Shown here: positions 1 through 6,624 of the stretch, piece by piece | Numbering within the stretch: the first letter of the stretch is position 1 | How the letters are laid out: the number at the start of each line of letters is the position of its first letter | DNA from: Candidatus Sediminicultor tertius | Lineage (GTDB): Bacteria > Atribacterota > Phoenicimicrobiia > Phoenicimicrobiales > Phoenicimicrobiaceae | Direction of reading: 5' to 3' | DNA: 11,407 nt | NCBI GenBank assembly: GCA_003527405.1 | Contig: DPXH01000099.1 | Coordinates: forward strand, 4,734 to 16,140 | Notes under the pieces: generated by a model | The model's input: only the letters and a program-made list of their open reading frames with translations | Told to the model about the DNA's origin: nothing | Database searches by the model: none | Made by a program: the position numbers and the translations under genes

Positions 1-20
1 TGGTTACTACCCAAAAAGTA
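1..20 (+). repeat. Left terminal inverted repeat of the IS
   Basis: This pairs imperfectly (15 of 20) with 1845-1864 in inverted orientation; the shared core is CCCAAAAA at 10-17. The window starts at or very near this end, so the true outer boundary is not visible. Confidence 0.55.
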
Positions 21-30
21 CTTAAAGTAC
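18..30. repeat. Subterminal palindrome GTACTT-A-AAGTAC
   Basis: A perfect 6-bp inverted repeat with a 1-base centre lies just inside the left IS end, and a third GTAC follows at 47-50. Subterminal palindromes in IS ends can be transposase binding sites; that role is inference here. Confidence 0.4.
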
Positions 31-138
31 CCATATTTCAAAAATAGTACAAATAACATCAAATAATACTAACTTACAAGGCTAAATTATTTACTTATAG
101 CACCTTGAAAACTTAATCAGCAAAAATGGCTAAAACCC

Positions 139-178
139 TTTATTTTACTTGTGTTTTATGGTATAATAAGCCATAAAA
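139..178 (+). promoter_or_regulatory. Candidate transposase promoter with -10 box inside a hairpin loop
   Basis: A consensus TATAAT lies at 162-167. With a 17-nt spacer the -35 hexamer would be TTTATT at 139-144, which is weak. The -10 box falls in the 9-nt loop of a perfect 8-bp inverted repeat, TTTTATGG (154-161) and CCATAAAA (171-178). The repeat could be an operator, or could form a structure in a transcript that reads into the element from outside. Transcription would start around 174, about 30 nt before the ATG. Confidence 0.45.
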
Positions 179-203
179 TACTAATAAATAAAGGAGAGTA
201 CCG

Positions 204-1820
204 ATGTCCTTTCACCTAAATAACGCACAACAAATGGCCATCAATGATTCCCTATTATCACTTACCGAAAGGGAGAGAAAATATCTCAATAACTCCTGGG
301 CAGAAACCTTCAGTAAAAAGATATTCCCCTTCATCAAGGAAGACCGATTTAGCATATTATATAGTGATAATCCTGCCTCCCGGCCTAACAACCCGGTAAA
401 TGTCTATTTCGGACTTCTCATCTTAAGGGAGATCTTTAACCAATCAGATGAAGAAGCCCTTAATTCCTTAATGTTTGATATCAGGTATCAGCATGCCTTA
501 CATACGACCAGCTTCCAAGAACAACCGGTATCCAAAAACAGCCTGACCAACTTTCGGGCAGCGGTATACAGATACAACCAGGAACATGGTATTGACCTCA
601 TCCAGCAAGAGATAGAAGCACAGGCCAAATCTTTCTCTAAACTACTTAAAATAGATGGTAAGACCGTCCGGATGGACTCCTTGATGATAAGCTCCTCCTG
701 TAAGAAATTGTCCCGCTTAGAAATTATCTATTCTACAGTTGCGCGACTCATAAAGGTCATAGATAAAAATACTACCCTACCGGAATACTTTAAACCCTAT
801 TTAGAAGAAAGCCATTATAATGATACCATCTACCGCGCTAGAGATAAAGATTTAAATACTAGAATTAAAAAAGTATTAAAAGATGGTGTAAGACTTTATT
901 CCCTATATAGAAAGGATAAAGAGATAAGAAAGACCAAAGAATTTAAACTCCTTGCCCGGATGTTAAAGGAACAGAAGGGAAAGTCATCTAAACATATATC
1001 ACCTAACTCCCTGCAAAACCCTACTGACCCGGATGCTACCTACCGCAAAAAGGGGAAGAAGAAGCATATAGGTTATACGGCAAATATTGTAGAGAAGTTC
1101 GATGATAATAATAGAATGATAGAAGGCTATGACTTACAAAAAAATACCTACAGTGATCAGAAATTCGCTGAAGATACCATTAAAAGATTAGATAAAGGTA
1201 CTACCGCTCTTGTTGATGGTGCCTATTATTCAGAAGACATAGACAAAAAAGCCAAGGACAAAGGCATAAAGATGGTCCCTACTAACCTGGTAGGAGGAGG
1301 TAAAAATAACAATGGTGATAAATTTGAGATAGATGAGAAAAAACATCTGGTAAAGAGATGTCCCTCTGGCTATAAGCCCATAAATAGTAAGTTTAAGGAA
1401 GGATCCTATAGAGCACATTTTAATAAGAAACACTGTAACGATTGTCCCTTACGGAAAGATTGTCCGGTAATAGAACAGAAAAAGAGTTACTTCCTTAAAG
1501 TATCAGAGAAAACTTTACACCGCTGTCGACTTATCACCAAGATGGGAACTTCCGAATATCAAGAGCTGGCCAAAAAAAGGGCCGGGATTGAGGGTATCCC
1601 CTCGGTACTTCGCAGGAGGTACAAGATAGATCATCTGCCGGTAAGGGGAGAAGTACGTTCAAAGGTGTATTTAGGGTTTAAGATATCGGCTATAAACTGT
1701 AAGAGATTGATAAAAGGGTTGATGAATAGGCCAAAAGAAGGCCTTCCTGCTCTTTTATTTAACCATTTGTTATCGCTATTCAGTTTTCAAAGGACATATA
1801 GAGTTAAATTTGCTGCTTAA
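204..1820 (+). CDS. IS1182-family DDE transposase
   Basis: This 538-residue transposase catalyses cut-and-paste or copy-out movement of the surrounding element through an RNase H-like DDE active site. Residues about 60-125 carry the N-terminal DUF772-type DNA-binding domain (PVNVYFGLLILREIF, then VSKNSLTNFRAAV). The catalytic triad reads as D158 (VRMDS), D338 (ALVDGAYYS) and E463 (RAGIEG followed by an Arg-rich LRRRY). A cysteine cluster, C386 with C411, C414 and C420 (HCNDCPLRKDC), lies between the last two acidic residues and resembles the zinc-ribbon-like insertion seen in many IS1182 and related transposases. The ATG is supported by AAGGAG at 191-196 with a 7-nt spacer. The frame is uninterrupted and all three catalytic residues are present, so the element may still be active. 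Family assignment rests on motif order and length. Confidence 0.93.
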   Translation: MSFHLNNAQQMAINDSLLSLTERERKYLNNSWAETFSKKIFPFIKEDRFSILYSDNPASRPNNPVNVYFGLLILREIFNQSDEEALNSLMFDIRYQHALHTTSFQEQPVSKNSLTNFRAAVYRYNQEHGIDLIQQEIEAQAKSFSKLLKIDGKTVRMDSLMISSSCKKLSRLEIIYSTVARLIKVIDKNTTLPEYFKPYLEESHYNDTIYRARDKDLNTRIKKVLKDGVRLYSLYRKDKEIRKTKEFKLLARMLKEQKGKSSKHISPNSLQNPTDPDATYRKKGKKKHIGYTANIVEKFDDNNRMIEGYDLQKNTYSDQKFAEDTIKRLDKGTTALVDGAYYSEDIDKKAKDKGIKMVPTNLVGGGKNNNGDKFEIDEKKHLVKRCPSGYKPINSKFKEGSYRAHFNKKHCNDCPLRKDCPVIEQKKSYFLKVSEKTLHRCRLITKMGTSEYQELAKKRAGIEGIPSVLRRRYKIDHLPVRGEVRSKVYLGFKISAINCKRLIKGLMNRPKEGLPALLFNHLLSLFSFQRTYRVKFAA

Positions 1821-1844
1821 GTAAAATATGTTGTATTAAAGCTT

Positions 1845-1864
1845 TAGTTTTTGGGAGATAATCA
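1845..1864 (-). repeat. Right terminal inverted repeat of the IS
   Basis: In reverse complement this reads TGATTATCTCCCAAAAACTA and matches the left end at 15 of 20 positions. It lies 24 bp past the transposase stop codon. A perfect palindrome TAAAGCTTTA (1837-1846) overlaps its inner edge. Confidence 0.55.
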
Positions 1865-2015
1865 TAAGATAGTTATATCAATAAAAACGGATATTTCTTA
1901 CCGCGGATATTAACTATTTCGGCAGAATAAACGCAGTAATGTGGATATTAATAGCTATATGAAATAAACGAATAAATTTGCCTAGAAATTTATAGTTGAA
2001 TTTTGGAGGTGCAAT
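1865..2015 (+). other. Spacer between the IS and the HEPN gene
   Basis: These 151 bp hold no gene. GGATATT occurs three times in the same orientation (1889-1895, 1905-1911, 1943-1949), twice inside a longer GGATATTAA-like context. A TATAGT hexamer at 1991-1996 could be a -10 box, but no good -35 hexamer lies 16-18 nt upstream. The stretch ends in a strong ribosome binding site, GGAGG at 2005-2009, 6 nt before the ATG at 2016. If the IS jumped in here, it may have separated the HEPN gene from its original promoter. Confidence 0.5.
1972..1993. promoter_or_regulatory. Perfect 8-bp inverted repeat upstream of the HEPN gene
   Basis: ATAAATTT (1972-1979) and AAATTTAT (1986-1993) flank a 6-nt centre, GCCTAG. 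The repeat ends 11 bp before the Shine-Dalgarno sequence and overlaps the only -10-like hexamer (TATAGT, 1991-1996). That placement fits an operator, or a hairpin in the 5' untranslated region. At this AT content some such repeats arise by chance. Confidence 0.4.
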
Positions 2016-2654
2016 ATGAAAATTGAGTATATAATTAAAAAGGAAGATGATTTTTGTAATTCAGTAGAAAGATTTAAAAACTTGTTATCAACTAATTCTA
2101 GAATTACATTTGAAAACTCAAAGATAAAGTTTAGTAATGTGGCTTTGGACTATTCTATAAAAACAGAAAAAATTCAAAATAAAAAAGAAAGAATATTTCA
2201 GCTTATATTTATCAGCAATGAATCAGATGAAAGTAGAAGTGTAAAACACCTAGAAAAAATTGACAAATTATTTAAGAGAATTATAAAAAAATCTGGTATA
2301 AAATTTAATCTAAATACTATTTGGGATGAGGTGTCTCAATACTATTGTAAAAGTTGTTATCCAAGAATTAATGAAATAGAAAATTTAATGAGAAAACTTA
2401 TTTTTAGATTTATGATTAAAAATATAGGTAGTGATTGGGTGAAGAAAAGTTTTCCACAAAAACTAAAAGAAAATGTAGAAAAAATTGCAGAAAAAAATAA
2501 GGTAGAAGGTTTATTAGAAAATAGTTTATATGAGGCTGATTTTATTCAGTTGATTGAGTTTATTTTTATACCATATCCAAAAAATAGGGATATTAATAAG
2601 CTTTTTGAAATGATTAATGCTGCAGAAAAACTAGGTGATTTAGAAAAAGTAAAA

Positions 2655-2657
2655 TAA
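2655..2657 (+). other. In-frame TAA separating the two halves of the HEPN gene
   Basis: The codons around it read GTA AAA TAA TTT CAG. Both sides are in the same frame, so one base substitution (for example from AAA, GAA or CAA) would create it; no frameshift is needed. The downstream context does not match the classic CARYYA readthrough signal. A product ending here lacks the catalytic R-x4-H motif and the repeat region. Confidence 0.85.
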
Positions 2658-2990
2658 TTTCAGCCTAAATCAAACTGGGAAAGATATTTTTCTTCAATAA
2701 TTAAAATTGACGACCTTGAAGATAAGTGGAGAAAACTTTATAAATACCGTAACAAAGTTGCTCATAACAAACCATTAACAAAAGACGATAATAAAAATAT
2801 TGTTATCATATCTGAGGAAATAAAAAAAGCGCTAAGTAAAGTATTGGATGGCTTAGATGATATTATTGTGGATAATTCTGATAAGAAAATGATCAGTGAG
2901 GTTGCAAAAGATTCAATTTCTACATACCCGGTATTTTTTGAAGCATTTGAAAATATACAAAAATTGAATATAAATTTCGATATGCTGAAT

Positions 2991-3113
2991 AATATAGAAA
3001 AGATAGGCAAGTTAGCAATAGATCCCGATATACTAAATAATTTTACAGGCGTTATGCAAAAATTAACTATAGATCCTAGCGTATTCGAGAATATAGAAAA
3101 GATAGGCAAGTTA
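2991..3113 (+). repeat. 24-bp exact direct repeat encoding a repeated peptide
   Basis: Positions 2991-3014 and 3090-3113 are identical (beginning AATATAGAAAAGATAGG) and lie 99 bp, or 33 codons, apart. They encode NIEKIGKL twice. Diverged copies lie before, between and after them, giving about four to five units of 16-17 residues with the pattern x-x-N-x-x-K/G-x-x-x-L-x-I-x-P/S. Identity at the DNA level points to recent internal duplication. Confidence 0.8.
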
Positions 3114-3272
3114 ACCATAAGTTCTGAAATTATTAAAAACCTAGAAAGAGCAAATAATATATCAACAAAATTTGAGAAGTTGGATGATTTGTCTAAAGAA
3201 AATAACTCTATCGAAACAAAAGAAGATAATGGCGTAAAGAATGAAAACTAAAAAATGACATAAGATGGCCTT

Positions 3273-3301
3273 TTGTCTTGCTTTTATTAAATTTATATCA
3301 T
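3273..3301 (+). promoter_or_regulatory. Candidate promoter of the PLD-helicase/methyltransferase/UvrD operon
   Basis: TTGTCT (3273-3278, 4 of 6 to consensus) and TATCAT (3296-3301, 5 of 6) are separated by 17 nt. Transcription would begin near 3308, about 68 nt before the ATG at 3376. It lies in the only spacer above 100 bp between the HEPN frame and the end of the window, so it may drive the three downstream genes together. Confidence 0.45.
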
Positions 3302-3315
3302 ATTTTAAGAAATTA

Positions 3316-3332
3316 CAACATGTTAAATGTTG
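3316..3332. promoter_or_regulatory. Inverted repeat CAACAT-GTTAA-ATGTTG in the leader
   Basis: A perfect 6-bp repeat with a 5-nt centre (CAACAT 3316-3321, ATGTTG 3327-3332) lies just after the predicted transcription start and 31 bp before the GGAG ribosome binding site. No T-run follows, so it does not look like a terminator. An operator, as used by small regulators in restriction-modification operons, or a leader hairpin is possible. No controller gene is visible here. Confidence 0.35.
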
Positions 3333-3375
3333 CGGTCAGACCTCAAAATAATTAAACAGATTTGGAGATGATACA

Positions 3376-6300
3376 ATGAGTACACAGTTTATTACTAATG
3401 AAGAAAAACTTCTTTCGGATGTTATTAATAATATCCTCCCTTCATCAGAAAAATTATATTTCTTGATAGGGTATTTCTACTTTTCAGGCTTCCAGGAAAT
3501 TTATAAAGAAGTTGGCGACAAAGAAATAAAGATTTTGGTGGGTTTAGAGGTTGAGCATGACTTAAAAAATAAAATTAGAGAATTTGAAATTATCCAAGAA
3601 ATAAATGAACCACGGGGTAAATTAAGAGATAATTATTTTAAATCCCTGGTTACCCTTTTTAATGATACTGATTTTTTTGACTCGGAAGAAAAACAGGAAG
3701 CATTTAGACTGTTTTTAAATAAAATAAAAAATGGTACATTGGAAATTAAAAAAACTTTACAGCCAAATCATGCCAAACTATATATTTTTGAAAACCAGAA
3801 AGAATTTAGTCAAGGCGGAGATTATCCCGGAACAATCATTACCGGTTCAAGTAATTTATCAAGATCAGGGCTAAGAGGGAGATTTGAGATTAATGTAGTT
3901 TCTCGTGATTCAATTAACTTTTCTGAAGCCTATAAAATATTCCAGGATTTATGGGAAAATGCTGTTACGATTGTAGACAAAAATAATATCGATGAGTTTT
4001 TATACAATGTAGTTGAAAAGATATGGATTGATAAACTTCCCAAACCATTTCTATTATATATACGGGTATTACAGGAATATTTTGACGAACATATAAAAAA
4101 TTCAATAAGACTGCCGGCGGAGATTACCAGAGGACGATATATAAATCTTAAATATCAAATTGATGCTGTGAAGAAAGCCCTTGATGTTATTCAACGGCAT
4201 AATGGGGTTATTATTGCCGATGTTGTTGGGTTAGGGAAAAGTATCATTGCCTCAGCAATAGCTCACAATCTAAATCTTAAGACCATCGTTATAGCACCTC
4301 CCCATTTAAAAAGCCAGTGGGAAGATTACCGCTACGATTTTGAATTTAATGCTAAAGTATATAGTAGCGGGAAAATAGAACAAGCTATAGAAGAAAATGA
4401 TCAAGATGAAGAAAAATTGCTGATTATAGACGAAGCTCACAAATACAGGAATGAACTTACCATAGATTATGCCAATCTTCATAAACTCTGCCAGCGTAAT
4501 AAAATTGTATTACTATCCGCTACTCCCTTTAATAACCGGCCACAGGATGTTTTTTCTATGGTTAAATTATTTCAAATTCCTACAAGGTCAACTATTCAGA
4601 CAGTTGATAATCTCTCCTATCAATTTAAAAAACTTATTTCTGAGTATAAAGAAATTAAGGAAATACAAAAAAATAAAAGAGAAAGTGATATTGCTATTAC
4701 TGCTCGTATAAAAAAAGTAGCTGATGAAATTAGGAATATTTTGTCCCCTCTTGTTATACGGAGGTCCCGATTAGATTTGGATGGTATAGAAGAATACAAA
4801 AAGGATCTAGAACAACAAAACATTTCTTTTCCCAAAGTTAATGAACCGGAACTCCTTGAGTATAACTTACAAGAGTTAAGCGACCTTTATAAAGATACAC
4901 TGGAAACTGTTGCCCCTGAAGATGACGAAGAAGCTGGGTTTATTGGTGCAAGATATATGCCGACAAGTTATATAAAGAATTTTGAGAAATACCGGGAGAA
5001 AATAGCCAAGGAAATGGGTGTTGATGAAAATCTGTTGAAGCAGACCCAAATGAATTTAGCTAAATTTATGAGACGTTTGATTGTACGCCGATTTGAAAGT
5101 TCTATCTATGCTTTCCAGTCAACTTTAGATTCTATAATTAAATCTTCTGAAATTATCCGTGATTGGTATGAAAGAGTAGGAAAAGTACCGATATATAAAA
5201 AAGGGAAATTACCTGATGTAGATGCTCTTTTGGAAGTTACAGGAGAAGATATAGATGAAGAACTTAAAGATATCATATTAGATGAGGAATTAAAAAATTA
5301 CAAAGAAAAGGGTTTGTGGCTTATTGATAAAAGGGAAATCAGAAAAGGATTTATCGAAGATGTAGAAAAAGATATTAAGATTCTTAAAGATATACGTGAA
5401 AAATGGTTTAGTAAAGGCTTCCCCAAAGACCCAAAACTTGAGCATTTTGCCTCAATAGTAAAACAAAAATTAAAGGAAGATTCTAATAGAAAAATAGTTG
5501 CCTTTACAGAATTCGCGGATACAGCTGATTATTTATTTGAAAAATTAAAGCATAATTTAAGGGTTTTTAAATATTCTTCTTCTGATTCCAGTCAAAAAAA
5601 TAAAAAAGCAATAAAAGAAAATTTTGATGCAGGAGCAAAAATCCAAAAGAATGATTATGATGTATTAATAGCCACAGATGCAATTTCCGAAGGATTCAAC
5701 CTGCATCGGGCCGGTATTGTTTTTAACTATGACATTCCTTACAACCCAACCAGAGTAATTCAAAGGGTTGGACGTATAAATCGTATTAATAAAAAAGTTT
5801 TTGATGAGCTTTTTATTTATAATTTCTTTCCCACTGCTACAGGGGAAAGGGAAACACGTGTTAAACAGATTGCTACCTTAAAAATCGCTATGATACATGC
5901 ACTTTTTGGTGAAGATACAAAAGTACTCACCAAAGACGAAGAACTTAGAACCTTCTTTGCTAAACAATTCCGGGAAGCTTTTAAAAACCAAGAGGAACTA
6001 TCACCTGAAACCAAATATGAGAATTTTATTAAGAAATTACGTATATCTAACCCCAACCTTATTGAAGAAGCTTTAAATATTTCCAAAAGATCAAGAGTTA
6101 GACGAACAACAAAGAAAGATCGTTCAGGGGTAGTAGTATTTGGTAAAAAAGGCGATGAATATGTTTTTAAATTTAGCCCATCTCCTAAAGAGTGTATCCC
6201 CCTGGGAGCTGCTAAGGCATTTAAATTATTTGAAGCAGAAATCTCTGAAGACGCAGAAAAAACAAGTAGAACTTTTGATGCAATTTATACTCAATTAAAA

Positions 6301-6621
6301 GATAACCTTTTTTCTAAAAAGAAAGAGATTGCTTTAAATAGAGGTAAAATAGAAGCAATAGACAAAGTAGAAGCCCTAAAAACAATACTTCCAGAAAAAA
6401 AAGATTACTTAGAGGATCTTTACTATGTTTTAAAAGAACTGGATGCCCTACCTGATCGATATGCAAAAGCCATTAGGGCAATCGACTTAAAAAATCTCGA
6501 TAGAGAAATCAAAGAATTAGAGAAAGAAGTTCCCCATAAGTACCTTCTAAATATTATTGATAGAGAAAAGAAAATTGATGAAGGTAGAGAATCATTAATC
6601 TTATCAGAGGAGTTGATTTAA
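3376..6621 (+). CDS. PLD (HKD) nuclease-SNF2-type helicase fusion protein
   Basis: This 1081-residue protein has two parts. Residues 1-200 form a phospholipase D-like nuclease domain with one HKD-type site: H132-x-K134 (NHAKLYIF), GSSNLSRSG at 157-165 and E171. One such site implies dimerisation, as in BfiI/NgoFVII-type nucleases. Residues 255-465 and 690-820 form the two RecA-like lobes of a superfamily 2 SNF2-type helicase: Walker A VVGLGKS with K288, DEAH 352-355, SATPFNN 381-387, motif V ATDAISEGFNL 766-776 and motif VI QRVGRINR 796-803. A long, partly charged insertion (about 490-690) separates the lobes. It probably moves on and cleaves DNA in the cytoplasm as the restriction arm of the module. 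The ATG has GGAG at 3364-3367, 8 nt upstream. The methyltransferase frame follows directly. DNA as substrate is inferred from the family; DISARM-like or Type I-like roles are alternatives. Confidence 0.9.
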   Translation: MSTQFITNEEKLLSDVINNILPSSEKLYFLIGYFYFSGFQEIYKEVGDKEIKILVGLEVEHDLKNKIREFEIIQEINEPRGKLRDNYFKSLVTLFNDTDFFDSEEKQEAFRLFLNKIKNGTLEIKKTLQPNHAKLYIFENQKEFSQGGDYPGTIITGSSNLSRSGLRGRFEINVVSRDSINFSEAYKIFQDLWENAVTIVDKNNIDEFLYNVVEKIWIDKLPKPFLLYIRVLQEYFDEHIKNSIRLPAEITRGRYINLKYQIDAVKKALDVIQRHNGVIIADVVGLGKSIIASAIAHNLNLKTIVIAPPHLKSQWEDYRYDFEFNAKVYSSGKIEQAIEENDQDEEKLLIIDEAHKYRNELTIDYANLHKLCQRNKIVLLSATPFNNRPQDVFSMVKLFQIPTRSTIQTVDNLSYQFKKLISEYKEIKEIQKNKRESDIAITARIKKVADEIRNILSPLVIRRSRLDLDGIEEYKKDLEQQNISFPKVNEPELLEYNLQELSDLYKDTLETVAPEDDEEAGFIGARYMPTSYIKNFEKYREKIAKEMGVDENLLKQTQMNLAKFMRRLIVRRFESSIYAFQSTLDSIIKSSEIIRDWYERVGKVPIYKKGKLPDVDALLEVTGEDIDEELKDIILDEELKNYKEKGLWLIDKREIRKGFIEDVEKDIKILKDIREKWFSKGFPKDPKLEHFASIVKQKLKEDSNRKIVAFTEFADTADYLFEKLKHNLRVFKYSSSDSSQKNKKAIKENFDAGAKIQKNDYDVLIATDAISEGFNLHRAGIVFNYDIPYNPTRVIQRVGRINRINKKVFDELFIYNFFPTATGERETRVKQIATLKIAMIHALFGEDTKVLTKDEELRTFFAKQFREAFKNQEELSPETKYENFIKKLRISNPNLIEEALNISKRSRVRRTTKKDRSGVVVFGKKGDEYVFKFSPSPKECIPLGAAKAFKLFEAEISEDAEKTSRTFDAIYTQLKDNLFSKKKEIALNRGKIEAIDKVEALKTILPEKKDYLEDLYYVLKELDALPDRYAKAIRAIDLKNLDREIKELEKEVPHKYLLNIIDREKKIDEGRESLILSEELI

Positions 6622-6624
6622 ATT
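6606..6624 (+). promoter_or_regulatory. Ribosome binding site and probable ATT start of the methyltransferase
   Basis: AGAGGAG (6606-6612) lies in the last codons of the PLD-helicase gene, 9 nt before ATT at 6622. The helicase stop TAA (6619-6621) abuts this ATT in the same frame. Reading from 6622 gives IIDFKNPYNRSQYINFFRNQ, a well-formed N-terminus of the kind expected after Met-Ile-Asp-Phe. The first in-frame TTG (6685) has no Shine-Dalgarno sequence, and there is no ATG or GTG between 6622 and 6685. Either an AUU start is used, as known for infC, or an ATG has mutated to ATT. Confidence 0.6.

Larger units (their letters stand above)
1..1864 (+). mobile_element. Insertion sequence, IS1182-like, apparently complete
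   Basis: The element consists of one transposase gene between two imperfect inverted ends. The left end (1-20, TGGTTACTACCCAAAAAGTA) and the reverse complement of 1845-1864 (TGATTATCTCCCAAAAACTA) match at 15 of 20 positions, including an unbroken CCCAAAAA core. A length of about 1.86 kb with a single 538-residue DDE transposase fits the IS1182 family. The left flank is outside the window, so a target-site duplication cannot be tested and the outer left boundary could lie further left. Its base composition differs from the next gene: by hand count, 1021-1080 is about 48% GC against about 23% for 2041-2100, which suggests a separate origin. The insertion sits directly upstream of the defence-like genes. 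Confidence 0.75.
2016..3251 (+). pseudogene. HEPN-domain protein (predicted ribonuclease/toxin) broken by one in-frame TAA
   Basis: The frame is open for 213 codons, meets TAA at codon 214 (2655-2657), then stays open to a second TAA at 3251, about 410 residues in all. Residues 1-100 are unrecognised. Residues 116-134 (RINEIENLMRKLIFRF) resemble the first helix of Swt1/Apea-type HEPN domains. After the stop come FQPKSNWERYF and then KYRNKVAHNK, whose R245 and H250 form the canonical HEPN R-x4-H ribonuclease motif with Asn after Arg. Both halves are needed for one HEPN fold. Residues about 311-382 form 16-17-residue repeats with the core NIEKIGKL, and the tail is hydrophilic. There is no ATG between 2658 and 2888, and no ribosome binding site after the stop. 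The ATG at 2016 has a strong GGAGG. A nonsense mutation is the simplest reading; a sequencing error or stop readthrough cannot be excluded. The RNase role comes from the family. Confidence 0.8.

Noticed and set aside
1837..1846. Palindrome TAAAGCTTTA followed by GTTTTT as a transposase terminator
   Set aside because: The palindrome has no loop and only two G-C pairs, so it cannot form a stable terminator hairpin. It partly overlaps the IS end.
2762..3118. Open frame of 118 codons on the minus strand
   Set aside because: It lies antisense to the HEPN repeat region. Its Ser/Ile/Phe-rich product mirrors the sense codons, and no ribosome binding site was seen.
2844..3251. Separate 135-codon gene starting at TTG 2844
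   Set aside because: The frame is open without a break from 2658, the TTG has no ribosome binding site, and the residues before it complete the HEPN fold. It is the distal part of the interrupted gene.
3250..3290. Rho-independent terminator after the HEPN frame
   Set aside because: The only pairing (AAGAT with GTCTT) is 5 bp including a G-U pair, and the T-run is interrupted. This is too weak to call.
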